Below, one piece after another: positions 22,366 through 34,538 of a stretch of DNA of 64,000 bases. Made by a program: the position numbers and the translations under genes. Each line of letters starts with the position of its first letter. Position 1 is the stretch's first letter. A model generated the notes under the pieces. It did not search any database, was not told the origin of the DNA, and worked only from the letters and a program-made list of their open reading frames with translations. The DNA comes from Populus alba. Its lineage: Eukaryota; Streptophyta; Magnoliopsida; Malpighiales; Salicaceae. The stretch spans positions 14,434,147 to 14,498,146 of the forward strand of contig NC_133297.1 of NCBI RefSeq assembly GCF_005239225.2. The letters run 5' to 3'.

Positions 22366-24288
22366 ATGCCAGCGGGAATGATGATTCCGGCAAGAAACAT
22401 GCCATCAATGATTGGGGTTAATGGAAATGCTGGTGGGTTTGGATCGTCTTCAGGACTTGCTCTTGGTCAGGTCTGCACATGAGTTCTTTTCCATGTCCTT
22501 CCTCTCTACTATTTGTGCCTTTTAAGCTTCATGTTCCAATTTTCTTAAATATTTGTTTGGTTATTATACAGGATTTTTCATTTCTTAACCACCCCATATT
22601 AATTTCCTTACACCCCCTTAACGTTTTTCTACACATGATCAGATCTCTTCTTCTTCTTCTGCTTCTGCTACTGTTCTGGAGTTAAAAAGGTGTATTATGT
22701 TTGTTATTTGGCTTTTAGAAGGTCAAATTTGTTTTCTTTAAGCAAAATCCTTCTCGATACTTGCAAAACGCGTAAAAGGCTTTGCTCTTTTCTTCACACG
22801 GAGACAGAGGGGGAGAGAGGGACATGAGAATCTATTATTTTGACATGGGCCTTCTTGTCCTCCACAGGATCTAACAATTTTCTACTTTTTAAGAGCAGTT
22901 TTCAAACGTGGTTTTCCCACGAGTCCTTGACTTTTGAATATTATAAAAAACCCTTTTAGAACCTCTCTCTCATACATATATATATATATAGTTATATGTT
23001 GGCATTAGAACATTAGCTTTCTGTGTGTGGAAATTAATTTCCATTATGTTGTTAGATTTAAAAACAATAAGTTTCAGGAATCTTAAAGATCTGTAGATAA
23101 TGTTCCAGCCAAACATGATGGAAGGTCAGCTTCACCGTTTAGACATGACACAAAACACACCTGAAGGCGACATGGCTCGGATCAGAGATGATGAATTTGA
23201 TAGTACCAACACTAAATCAGGCAGTGAGAACCAAGATGGTGCATCCGGCGATGATCAAGATCCACGCCCCAAAAAGAAGCGTTATCATCGCCATACTCAG
23301 CATCAGATCCAAGAAATGGAAGCGTAAGCTCCACCTTAATCAAATTATATACTTCTTTATATGGTAATGTTCTATTGCCTTTGTCGACAAATATAACCTG
23401 TAATGAACTCTTCTTCGTTTTTGGTCTCAGTTTCTTCAAAGAGTGTCCACACCCAGATGACAAGCAAAGGAAGGAGTTAAGCAGAGAATTAGGGTTAGAG
23501 CCATTGCAAGTCAAATTTTGGTTCCAAAATAAGCGCACCCAAATGAAGGTATAACGTTTGTGCAAAACCTTAGCCGTGAATTTACTAATTTATACCATAA
23601 AATAAAAGACCACAAATTTGCCTTCTTTTTTTCTTTTTTTGTGGGGCTATCTTAATTACATCAAGGGGCGGTTACAATATCTTGGTCTCTTCTCTTGGAA
23701 AGTTTTCTTTAGGGGGGTTCGGATATTTCTCAAACCTCCTAATAATTGAATGTCTTTTTCATTACAGACCCAGCATGAGCGCCATGAAAACACACAGCTT
23801 CGAAATGAGAATGAAAAGCTTAGGGCTGACAACGTGCGGTACAGAGAAGCTCTTAGCAATGCCTCGTGTCCTAATTGTGGAGGGCCTACTGCCATTGGAG
23901 AAATGTCCTTTGATGAACATCATTTGAGAATTGAAAATGCCAGATTAAGAGAAGAGGTCCATTTATTAGGTTTATCTTGTTGTTGGATTCTGTAACAAAT
24001 CCTGATCATATCTTCAAAACTTAATTTGTTTCCTTTTGTTCGCAGATTGACCGTATTTCAGCAATCGCTGCTAAGTATGTTGGCAAGCCTGTGGTGAACT
24101 ATCCACTAATATCGGCTCCGATGCCTCCACGTCCACTTGAGCTTGGTGTTGGGAGTTTTGGTGGACAGCCAGACATTGGAGGGGAGATCTATGGAGCTGG
24201 AGACCTACTTAGGTCGATAACTGCTCCTACTGAGGCTGATAAGCCCATGATAATTGAGCTTGCAGTTTCAGCCATGGAAGAGCTAGTT
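22366..24288 (+). CDS. HDG2: Homeodomain-leucine zipper class IV regulator (HDG2-like), intact 5' exons
   Basis: Predicted coding exons: 22366-22470, 23109-23323, 23431-23548, 23768-23956, 24046-24288. All have GT/AG junctions and the phases agree, giving 290 codons before an in-frame TAG at 24289. Residues 1-35 are a Gly/Met-rich leader. An acidic segment ([17 protein letters not shown]) follows at about 61-77. The homeodomain is at about 90-148 (KKKRYHRHT ... [13 protein letters not shown]), and the dimerising zipper-loop-zipper at about 150-209 has its CPNCGGP loop. The next exon opens the linker to the START domain ([11 protein letters not shown], then [17 protein letters not shown]). HD-ZIP IV proteins bind L1-box DNA and act in epidermal cell fate; this is family knowledge. 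The leader and acidic segment resemble HDG2 more than ATML1/PDF2. The real protein should continue into START, but the downstream sequence is broken. Confidence 0.85.
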
Positions 24289-26815
24289 TAGGGAATGGGG
24301 GCCCAAATGGATGAACCCTTATGGGATGAAGCAGGCCTTGATTGGGAGACAATGCAGTGTTAGATGAAGATGAATACGTAAGGATATTTCCTCGTGGCAT
24401 CGGGCCTAAACCTACTGGTTTTAAATGTGAGGCTTCAAGAGAGTCTGCTGTTGTTATCAATGAACCCAACATCACCTTGTTGAGTATCTCATGGTGTGGT
24501 AAGCGTTCCTTTAATTATTTTGGGGGCAAAAGTATACAACATTTAAGAGAATATCAATACATTTTGATTTCAGTATTAATTTTTGATAATGTCTTGGGCT
24601 TTCAGAATCGAGTTGGTCTAGCATTGTTTTTCCGGCATAGCGTCTCAAAGAGCCTTTGGACTTTGGAAGTGTTATCAAACAAGGAGTTGCCAGGGAACTA
24701 ATAATGGTGATGGGCCTTGCAAGTGGTTAATATATGTAAATTTTCCTTCAATTAATCTTACCAAATTAGCAACACCCTTTCGCTAACTTGATTTAACGGC
24801 GGACTATAACCGGAATAACTTTGATTTAAAATATAGTCCTACTTATATTTCTCACATCCCTGACATTTTAGGTGTGGTATTTTCCGAATCTAATGAAGCT
24901 AAATATGTGAAGGTCTATATCGATATCATTCTCTTCTTCAAAGTATATATTAACATTTGTTTGAGGTTCTAGTCCGAGATGACGGCTGAATTTGGCAACT
25001 TCAACTCACTTGTTCCTAATCCCGAGAAAGCTTACTTTGTGAGTACTGTACAACATGCCGATGGTACTGTGGGCAGTGGTTATGCTTTCATTGATTTACG
25101 GCCCTAGTCCGGCAGCCAGGTGTCGAAGGAGGCCATCTGGATGTTTAATTCAAGAATGCTCAATGGATACTCAAGGTGTATACACTTTCATTGTATGTTG
25201 GAATTGCTATACGGAACTCTACTTTAGTTTAAGCTGCGGGGGGGGGGGGGAGCTACCCATTTCCATAACCAATTGATTTGTTTTTGCTACGTTTGTAATG
25301 CGATTTTCTTCATACCGTAGGTTTAACATGGGGCTTGAACATGTAGAGGTGGATGATAAGAGGTGTTCATAATCTAGTACAAGGCAACTTGTTACATTCT
25401 AATGAGAGGACATGCATTCATATCGGTTGGGCAAAACAACTAGTGGAAGATGGGGGCACCCTTAGATTTCGCAAATGCGAGGCGCCTTGCCAGTGCCATG
25501 GCAAAATATTCCTGGCTGGCGATGTTGGTGGGCTAATACGGCACTACGTAGTAGCTTTTCCATTCTTAAGAGGTAACGCTTGTACTAGTTTTGATATGCT
25601 TGGCGGACTTACAGGCGCCATTTATTGATTATTACAGTGATTACTAATGCAAGAAGGGAGAAAGGAGTTATGATAGGCTGGCACGAGAATGGTGAATAAA
25701 GGCTTCTGTGCTGGAAGTGAGCGCCTCTACTTGCTCATTACTTGGACAAGAATGTAAATTGGAACTGGAGCTGACGATGTAGGGTCTGACAAGGAAGGAG
25801 TGTAGATTGATCCAGGCGAGTCTCTGGGCATTGTGGACTTAGTGGCTGCAACTTCCTTCCTGGCTTCAGTTCCTCCGAAAAGGGTTTTGATTTTTTCGTG
25901 ACGGGCACTCGAGAAGTGAGGTATAATAAGTTATTAGTTTTGGATGGCGCTGGTAATTTTCTTGCTTTGAATTTTTCTTTTATTCCTGGGAAGTGAAACT
26001 GAAAGAATAAAACTAAGTTTCCAATTTGTATTACCTGAGTTAAAATTATTGGGATCTCATTCTAAGACTTGATTGCTTAAATAATACAAGTTGGGATACT
26101 TCTATCGCAAATGGTGGAGGTTGTCCAAGAAATGGCAGCAGATCATCGCTAATGCCGGGATACAGGCAATTGGTGTATCTCTATACTTCGAGTTAATTGG
26201 GTAAGTATCTATAGCGAATAGTCTTTGTTCATAATGAGACATAGGCAGTTATGTCCTTCTATTGAATCAATTAATTATGTCTACTATGGGGCTGTTATCG
26301 ATAATGTTAATTGATGCTAATACATGCATAATTATAAGAGCGTGGAAAAAGGCGGAATTCGAGCCCAGAGCAACATGCTGATTTTAGACAAAGAGAGTTG
26401 CCAACTGATCAAGACAGCCTCTTCGTGATCTATGCACCGGTTGAAATTGTTGGGCAATGAACGTCGGTATTATGGGGCGATCCCGAAGACTATTGTATGC
26501 GACTTCTTCCTGTCAGTGGTTCGCCTGTTCTTGTTTCGACCGGATTGGAGAGCTGTAAATGAACTGCAGCGCATCGGAGGGAGGCGGATGGGGGCGTGCG
26601 GGTTGGATCGTCTTCTAAACTGTTGTTGCGGTTCGGGCATGGATTTTGGGTTGATAATTGGCAGTTCCTGTACTAAACAAGCAAAACTAATGCTCTGTGG
26701 CTGCAGTGAGATCCAACTGTTAACAGAGTTGGCTTTTGATTTGGCTCTGCATCCGTGGAAAGCAGGATTAAGGCTTGTTCTTTTGCAACATGGCGGAATA
26801 CTGGCATGATCTCTT
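24289..26815 (+). pseudogene. HDG2: START and C-terminal region of the HD-ZIP IV gene, riddled with indels
   Basis: All expected exons are present in order, but each is disrupted. Identifiable pieces: [20 protein letters not shown] at 24355-24425, a VFSGIVSRALTLEVL-like piece at 24610-24690, SPAARCRRRPSGCLIQE at 25105-25158, a VEVDD piece at 25345-25560, a DDVRVMTRKSVDDPGR-like piece at 25690-25920, a WDILSNGGVVQEM-like piece at 26095-26190, NMLIL and VIYAPV pieces at 26370-26450, and the final AKLSLGSVATVNN-like piece at 26670-26800. The errors are single-base gains, losses and substitutions, often in homopolymers. For example, the segment after MEELV has extra T and G bases compared with the expected codons. 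This is either a decayed 3' half or unpolished sequence; I favour the second because the 5' exons are clean. Confidence 0.75.
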
Positions 26816-28900
26816 GATAGGTTAGTTTAGAAGGTTGAGGTGTAAAGTTCTGTGAGCTTGCGGTGGTGTGTGTGTCCTACGATTTTAGACTTCTATTCTC
26901 AATAATATCAATAGATATTACTGAGCTTGATATCTCGTCTGGATTATTGACGCAAGTTAGTTAAGTTTTGCAACTGGGTTAGGGTTCCATAATATTTTTT
27001 TTGCAGTTGCAATTAAACCAGCATAGGGAAAAATAAGATGGGGGGCAAGAATTTGAGAAAAACAGCAGATTTGGGTGGCCATTTTGGTCCGTTCTTTTTA
27101 GGCGATGGATAGAATATTAAATGGGGCAGGTGGTCGCAGAAGAGCGCACTCTTTTGCAAATGCCTCATCGGTTTGCGAACAAGGGCAAACTATCTAGTTA
27201 GCAACCAAAAGCAAAAACCATAGGGGGAAATCAGAATGAGGACGTTAGAGGAGTTCGTTCGGGAATTGACTTTCGCCGCAAACAAAGTAAAAAGGAAAAG
27301 ACGCTTTAAAATATTAATATCGCCAAGTTGAACTACTCCTGTTGGCTACCTTTTAGGGCTTTCTTATTCCCCTTTCTTTAACTTATTAGTTAGGGTTTGT
27401 GGGCCCCGATTATTAAGTACTTCAAGTTTTTCTGGGCTCTCTAGATCTGGGGTGTCTTTTTTCTCTCTATTTTTATGTTGTGTTAATGTTGTTTGTGGTT
27501 TTGGAGAAGCAGCTCACACCTCAAAAGAGCTTTTGGAATAGGAACCTTCCTTTGTTTAAGGGCCTTGTTCTCTCCTATATGAATTTGTTTAGAATTAGTT
27601 CGTCCTTTTGATTTGTCCCTTTTATGGCGTAGTGTTTAGGTTGGTAACCTTGGGTTTACTTTCTTCAAAATGCTTGCAATGCGCTTGAGTGATTATCAAA
27701 TATCAATCCCACATCACATACGAAAGGATACAATAATTAGAAAAACTATCAAAAGCCTGGCAGCCTCCTTTTAAATATATAAGGGTTATATATATATATA
27801 TATTATATATCGTAATATATATAATAAGCGTTTAGATTATATTATATAGGGTTATTTATAGGTAGTTTAAGGTATATATAAGACACAGGCTACTTGACAC
27901 AAACACCCAGCGCAATGATGGGATTAGATGCGTTTTTTGAGGCTCAGCTACCTTAAGACAGCCACAAACACTTTTATAAAATAACAAAGGAATCGAAAAC
28001 TAGAGAGAATTGTGGCAGATCAGAGGCTGAGACGCAGAGCAATGGTAGAACTGAAGCGTTTCTTAGGCAAATGGTTAGTCGCACCTTCTAATACGTTTAA
28101 GGTCCTTCATCTTCTAGTCAAAATTATAACCCTGTTATTATGAAAGACTCCTTATATGGTTTTGAAATTCTATAGCATTAAGCAAGTGAAAAGAGAGTGG
28201 CAACTAATTCGAATCGGACTGCGCCACGCATTTAAACTAAATAGAATTATTCCTTGCTAACCAAATAGTCCTAAAGGGTTTTAATATAAAACACAACTTT
28301 CCATGCTTTGATTGGAATATTCATGATGCTAGTAGGCTTTAGTCAACTGTATCTGTAGAAATCTTCAAGAGATTTTCAGAAGGAAATAGTGGTCGAGAAC
28401 ACCGCGCCGCGCATTGAATTACTCTCTAGGAGTTTATACGCTAAAGGAATTCGATGGCCGCTCAGCTCCCTCATTTATTAGTTCATAGTAATTCTATGTC
28501 AGGGATTTGTTCCTACGAAGGTCTAAAGAAGAGTGGCTATAAATAAAGAAAGAAGATTCGCTCGAAGAGATATCAAGGCCAACGAGTTAATTTAATGTTA
28601 TTTAAGTTCATCAATGCTAAGGGTTCTCTACAAAGGAATAACTGTTAGAGAATAGGGTTGTTTTCTTATTCTTATGGTTTTGTTTTATTGTTCCGTTTCC
28701 CAGCCCCCCGGCCTTTTGGGAGATACGCATTTCCAAGTCTTCATAAACTCCAAAGGTAATAAAAAGTATTTGTGCAAATAAATTGCAATCGTGTTGCATC
28801 TGGATGGAGTTATTCTTGGCTGACAAGGATACGATTAATAAAAAAATTATATTATTGAAAAATTAAAGGTTTCAGCAGTAATAGGCTAATATAAAAAAAT
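26816..28900 (+). other. Probable 3' UTR and downstream flank of the HD-ZIP IV gene
   Basis: T-rich, CT-rich sequence at about 27350-27620 looks like a plant 3' UTR. No coding frame is recognisable. Base composition is less AT-rich than the flanks and the same small-scale irregularity may continue here. The downstream limit is uncertain. Confidence 0.35.
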
Positions 28901-31454
28901 ATTAAGAAAGAATTCTCTAAAATATTATATATTAATTGTACAAGATCAATATTAAATAAATTAATGTATTGTTTAAGAGAAAAATGATATCAGTATCCCC
29001 TTAAATTAAGCATTTCTCTTAATGAAAAGTCTATTTACTGGAGTTTACAAGATTCCTAAATCAACACGACAGCGCATCCTCCAAGTTTGAAAATCAAGTT
29101 AGATATAAAAGTGGATTATCTAGATGAGTGGAATGATTGAAATCAAACTTTGATGAGAAACAGTAAAATTTTAAATAAAAATAGGTTTTTTTTAATCAAT
29201 GCTAGTGGCTAGTGAATCAGTAAGTCTCAACTAGAGTGAAGCAATTACTGTTAAGTAATTTGATTTAGTGGGATTAATAGATTAAAGTATATCCGGTAAG
29301 TCTTTTTTGTTCAATCTCTTTTTGTACCAAAAATTTAAGAAATAAAATCTTTGAGATTGTGATGGTAAATGAACAAGGTATTAGAAACAATAGATGAATA
29401 ATATATCAAAGCCTTCATTTTTGAGAGAAAAAAAAAACGAGGTTAGTGGTAGTAGCAACATCCTATCATATGTTTCATTACTTTCAAATAAATCCTAAAA
29501 ATGAAAATAAGGGAAGAAAAAAAAGATATTGAATGATTGATTCATTATAAAATCAGGCATTTTACTAACATTGTTGCTAGCCTTTTAATTTTTGATTGTA
29601 ATTTTTGTTTAAAAAAAGAAAACTAAGAAAGATAGCAAAGAACAGAGAAAAAACTAATAAAACGCTAAGAATTTTATATGTTTTTGTGACAGTTTTATGC
29701 AGTCAAGTTTTTTGCGGCATGCTGAAATTAGCAAAGAATGTTCACAATATAAAAAAAAATACAGTATAATGTTGGTTAGGTCGATTGCTAATATGTAATT
29801 GGAGAGAGAGAAGATGACTTATTTCAAAATTTAGAAAAACGCTCTCACTAAAGGTGCAACCCCACCTCTTTATTTAAATTAATATGTATAAGGGTTACAT
29901 ACAATTCTTTAAATTTTTCAAGGGTGCCATTTTTATTTGGGGCTTGTGTGATTCGATATTATTCAAAAAGGAATGATTGAGAATTCATTTTTTTTGAAAA
30001 ATTCAATGGTTGATTTTGGTTTGATTTGGCCTTCAAATGCAAAAACAGACTTATTACTTATAAATATGATGATATCAAGCCGGGGGCACGCGAAAACCAG
30101 AGGATGATATTGTGGGGGAGGGATACGACGCAAGGAGGAATAATAGAACGAGTAGTTTTTTTTTCACATTAGGTATATCTACCCATGGAGCACACATGAA
30201 GTGTCGCACCCACGCACGTAAAATAAAAAATCCTACCCAAATACCCATAGTATTATACTCAGTAGGGTTATCAGGGTTTCGGCCGCCACAGGGTACAGCA
30301 AAAAAGAGGATGAATTGGAACGCATCCCGTGTGCGCCTTCAATCTCCCGCTGGCTATTCTCTTCCTGCCACCAACCTACTCATGAGCTCTCACCCAAGGG
30401 TCCCAAACCATTTGGCCCCTTTCATTTTCTGCTATCCCTCATCACACTGCTGCCCTTCATAGACCAAGCAAGCCAGTCATGCGATCAAGCCTCCACTGTA
30501 AGTAGAGCACAACAACCTCCACCATCGAGGACCTCCCACCTCTGTGTGACAAATTCTATTCCCCATCGTCAGCTTCCTTTTTTCTCATCATGTACGAGAG
30601 CTAACCTCCCAACACCCAGCCTAAAGAAAACGCTTGTCGGGCTTGCCCTTCTGACCATCACCACACAGCTGGGCAAACCCTAACCACCCTCCAAACTGAC
30701 GCAGCCACATTAACCTAAAAATCAATAGTCCCTTTTTCTTTGAAAAAAAAATAAACACATCACAAGACTCAAGCAGAATTGCCAATCCTTCGACATTCTC
30801 TTTCTTCTCCACACCTTTTATTAGCCTTAACTAACAACTTAAACCCACCCCAGGCTTCTAGCTCAGCAACAACAGGCAATGCCCCTTTTGTTTGATCTCA
30901 TCATAGTTTTTCTTTCTTTTCATTCCTAGTAGCAAGCCCAATGTTAATTATATCATGCATCTATATTATAATAAAAGAAATTGTTGAGAAAAAAAAAAAG
31001 ATCTAAAAAAAAAAACAAATCGAATTATTTGTGTTTGATTTACTCTTTTGCAGGTAACGATAGCTCTTACCACCAATACAAAAAGAAAAAGGAGAATAAG
31101 CAGTTCTAAATCCACCCATTTTCCACTTTGTTAGTGATGGCGCATGGGTTCACACGCTGCTAGTGGTAGTGGTGCGTGAGACCCCTACACTGCCACTGTT
31201 TCTCTGCTTCCTAGAAGCTTCCTAACGCTGTTCCAATATTGTTTCTAAATTTTAGGGGGAATGCTTTATAAATTATAAATTTCTTTAATGTGTTGTTTGA
31301 ATTATTTTAAGTTTTGAGTTTGTACTATTTGTAAATATATAATTTTGGGTGTGTGTGAGTAAAACATAGTTAAAAAAAAATAAGGTTGATATTTGAATAT
31401 TAGAAATTGACTAGAAAATTCTTAGAGTTATTCTAAATATATTTATTAATTCTT
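28901..31454. other. Intergenic sequence, including a C-rich patch without recognised genes
   Basis: AT-rich up to about 30060. From 30100 to 30900 it is pyrimidine-rich and GC-richer, with two overlapping plus-strand frames (30112-30462 and 30315-30683). Their translations are Pro/Ser/His-rich and match nothing I know. From 30960 to 31450 it is AT-rich again. The patch could be an untranslated leader of a retroelement, but no ends were found. Confidence 0.4.
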
Positions 31455-31540
31455 AGGATGACATCATCATACACAGTCAGCAGGCAATTGACTATTCAGC
31501 ATCCATGTCAGCATAGGGGGACCACCTGCCACGTCATCAC

Positions 31541-31613
31541 AGCGAGCGAGCCACGCCGAGCCGAGTTGAGTCGAGCCGAGTTGGAGCTGAGCCGAGCCGC
31601 GAGCCGAGGGATA
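31541..31613. repeat. GAGCCGAGTT-type short tandem repeats
   Basis: Repeated variants of GAGCCGAG, GAGTTGAG and GAGTCGAG in one GC-rich block, within otherwise moderate GC sequence. Confidence 0.7.
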
Positions 31614-33080
31614 GGATCCAGTGTAGCTGATCCTACGTGCAACCGGATCTGAAATTGAATCTGAGCCGTTGATCAGGCCAAAATTGTTTTGATCATATCT
31701 TAGCCGTCTGAAGTGCGATTTGGACGATTCAAGACATGTTTCCAGCTAATTTGATCATTCCGGATGCAATGGTACGGTCCGATCATTGAGATTCGAGACC
31801 GAAAATGGCGGTGGTGAATTATTAAAGAGAGATTGCCCGATGAGGAGGCATCTGAAGGTCATCATGGTGGTCGATGGAGATGAAGAAGAAGAAGGTGCAC
31901 ATGTTTACCCAATTACATGTGCTGAACTGTTAAATGGGAAAATTTTAATGCCTTGATGGAAGGCAAAATTGGGACACTCAGGACACCCGAGATGTGGACG
32001 ATTTGAGGTGTAGAGTAAAAACTGATGAAGACCAATCTTGACGAATCTAAGCACTAGTAGTCTCGCTAGATGTTGAGAAATCAGGTATAAAACCAGTATA
32101 TTCCAGATCACTTGTAAAGGAAAGCCGCAACAAAGCTAGCAAATGGTTGTATATACGGAGAGACAGTACGATGGATAGATATGGCCTAAGAAGTTCTGTC
32201 TAGGAGATTGGGTTTTAAGCGGGACCAGTGTGACCCCTCCAATCTTTCCTGGGAACTTGCTTAGTGGAAGGATTATCCATACGGTACTATTTTCGTATAT
32301 GTGACAGTTTGTTAGGAAACTGTTGAAGACTAGCAAGATGGCGGCACAAAGGAACAGTTGGGTTCCGTATGATCAAGGATCTGATGGAGTGGTGATTTCT
32401 CCAAAGAAGTTAGATTCGGTGACTGTGATTTCTCGAGGGGAGAATTTGATGAAGACCCTGATAATGGAAGAGAAATACAGCAAGGAATGAAGATTGGCAC
32501 CCTATTTTGACTTGGCCAGGTGTTGTGACAGGATGAGCTGCTGTCAAACATAAGCAAGGAATAGGGAGAAATCTGGAGAACAGAAATTGCACGAGGGCAC
32601 ATGGAGATTGTGCAAGAGTACCCGAGGGATCCAACGAGGTACTGAAATGAGACAACAGGTGCAAGGAGAAGAAGTGTTCCCAGATGAAGCTCAGAGCAGA
32701 GACTGTTAAAGTTTGTACAACATGAAGTCTCTTATGCTCTTAATGAAGACAACAAGCGAAGACCTTTCCAATGCATGCAAGGATGGAAAGAGAGCTGTTG
32801 CAGAGGCACCTAATTGAGGGGGTGCAAACGCCTGTGATAAAAGGCGACCGCCTATGATAAAAGGCGAAGACACCAAAGAGAGTGGTGTAGGTGGAGCTGT
32901 CAAGCAGAAAGGCGTAGAAGCTCCAAACATAGAAATCGAGGTGGAGGATTGCGAGGAGTATACCGCAACTTTCTCTTTCTATGTAGTCAGTGGCAGTAAT
33001 CTCTCCCAAGTTCACATGGTGGTAGAGAATCTTGGAGCCACTGGAGTCATCCCGATGAAGGAGGATGAGACCGCTCCAAG

Positions 33081-33295
33081 ACGAGCGGAGACACCTCGGA
33101 TGGAAGGTGTGAGGGCCATGATATGAGCCCAGATTTCAGACCGCCGCATGACGACGAGCGGAGACACCAAATGGAAGGTGTGGGGGCCATGATATGAGCC
33201 CAGATTTCAGACCGCTGCATGACGATGAGCGAAGACACCTAAGGAGAAGGTGTGAGGGCCAGGATAGGAGCCCAAATTCAGAACACCCCAGAGCC
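33081..33295. repeat. Three tandem repeats of about 73 bp
   Basis: Units start near 33081 (ACGAGCGGAGACACC), 33154 (same 15 bases) and 33225 (ATGAGCGAAGACACC). Each continues through GGAAGGTGTG and GGGCCA to AGCCCA. The third unit is shorter and more diverged. Confidence 0.85.
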
Positions 33296-33348
33296 GATGT
33301 GATGGCTAGATATAAGTGGACAGATGGATAGCCAATGAAGTGGCTATG

Positions 33349-33780
33349 ATGAGTATGAAGACAAATGCAGGATTGACTTTCATGGATATTGCCCCCATGC
33401 TAAAGATCAATGAGCTAGAAGACATTTGCCTTGGACAATAAGTGTGTGACTTGTGGAGCATTAAGACGTGGCTGCTATGAAGGAGCAGAGGGCATGCGCA
33501 GGTTCCGGGAACGAGTTGACTCTTGTCAAGGTGGTGAGCTCGGTAATGGCATTGTAATACTCAGAGTATGGAGATAGATATGGATCAACCTTTAATGGGC
33601 TGCCCCCCATGGTTAAAGGTGGAGAGCTACCTGGACTCTTACGACTAAGAGCGAGAGACTCATGGAGAAGTAAGGCGTGGTTCCTACGGTGGAACAGAGG
33701 GCAGGCGCAACTCCTGGATGAGTAGACTCTTGGAAGAGTGGTGGGCTTGTGATCATATTGAGATACTCAGATAATGACTG
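33349..33780. repeat. Two diverged direct repeats of about 200 bp
   Basis: 33370-33575 and 33585-33770 share ordered motifs: a GCCCCCATG start, AAGGCGTGG/AAGACGTGGC, ACAGAGGGCAGGCGCA/GCAGAGGGCATGCGCA, GAGTTGACTCTTG/GAGTAGACTCTTG, and a terminal ACTCAGA. Confidence 0.6.
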
Positions 33781-34125
33781 TCGCACTTGGAATATCCGTT
33801 TGAGGGGGTGTTGTAAGCCTTGGTGTGAGGCTTGATGAATCATTCCGGACCGAGCATGGATGATACGCTCGAAGGGGAATGTTGTGTCCCAGAGACAAGC
33901 GTTAACACTCTTCAGATGTGATGTGTGAGACCATCTAGTTGAAGTGATCCTTTGGTGTAAGCAAGGGTGTGCTTTAGTGACTCTGGTGATTGAAAGGTTT
34001 GGCGAGTACCTGTAAACTTGGCCACAGACGCTCTCGGAATGGTAAGCTTGGAAGAGCTGCAAGATGCAAGCTTGTGCTGAAAAAGCAAGAGGACAATTGC
34101 CCACATGAATGGCAAAGGGGGTGAT

Positions 34126-34538
34126 TGTTAGGTATGTTGCCATTATTGTGGTAACTACCTACCCCACTACAAGTGGGAGCATGAATTGTGCCACAATTCA
34201 TGCCATAATTCAAGGCAATATTGGCCCCTCAACTTTGACCATAATTTGCCTATAAAAGAGGCATGAGAGCAAACGTGAGAGTGTGTGTGAGAATTGTATA
34301 GAGAGGAAGATAGAAAGAGGAGCTGCTGCCATTGCAGCAATGAGTGAGTTGAGTGAGTGGATGTGATCCTCCTCCTCCATGTATTTATTGTATTCTTTCT
34401 CTACTCTAATAAAATGGACTCTCTCCCGTGGATGTAGGCGGTTTTGCCGAACCACGTAAAATATTGTGTCTCAGTGTGCTAACTCCTCCTATGAGCAATA
34501 ATCCGTACATCACCGGTCACCGGATTCCGCGCCCAACA
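34126..34538 (+). repeat. LTR (413 bp) of the non-coding element
   Basis: Starts TGTTAGG and ends CCCAACA. It has a TATA box (TATAAAAG near 34250), a polyadenylation-like AATAAAATGG near 34409, and the region CCGTGGATGTAGGC...GCCGAACCACGTAAA. That region resembles the R-U5 segment common in eudicot copia LTRs. U3 holds two hairpins: CCCACT-ACA-AGTGGG near 34163-34177 and a 21-bp palindrome at 34181-34201. No partner LTR was found in the window. Confidence 0.8.

Larger units (their letters stand above)
31455..34538 (+). mobile_element. 5'-truncated non-coding LTR retroelement (LARD-like)
   Basis: Composition changes sharply near 31455 from AT-rich to balanced sequence, which continues to a clear LTR at 34126-34538 preceded by a purine-rich tract (GGCAAAGGGGGTGAT). 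No gag or pol motif was found in any frame; the frames present translate to low-complexity, unrecognised peptides. It contains GAGCC-type repeats at 31541-31613, three 73-bp tandem repeats, and two diverged 200-bp repeats. Absence of coding sequence with a good LTR fits a large non-autonomous derivative. No 5' LTR, primer site or target duplication was found, so it is truncated or a rearranged remnant. Confidence 0.6.

Noticed and set aside
24342..24701. Separate small gene with the [18 protein letters not shown] motif
   Set aside because: It is the frameshifted START-linker part of the HD-ZIP IV gene, not an independent gene.
30112..30683. Two overlapping plus-strand frames in the C-rich patch
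   Set aside because: The translations are Pro/Ser-rich without domain, signal or family resemblance; open frames are expected in such pyrimidine-rich DNA.
32330..34455. Many 60-180 codon frames on both strands in the 32-34.5 kb element
   Set aside because: They overlap each other on both strands, show no family motifs and fall in a higher-GC non-coding element where chance frames are long.
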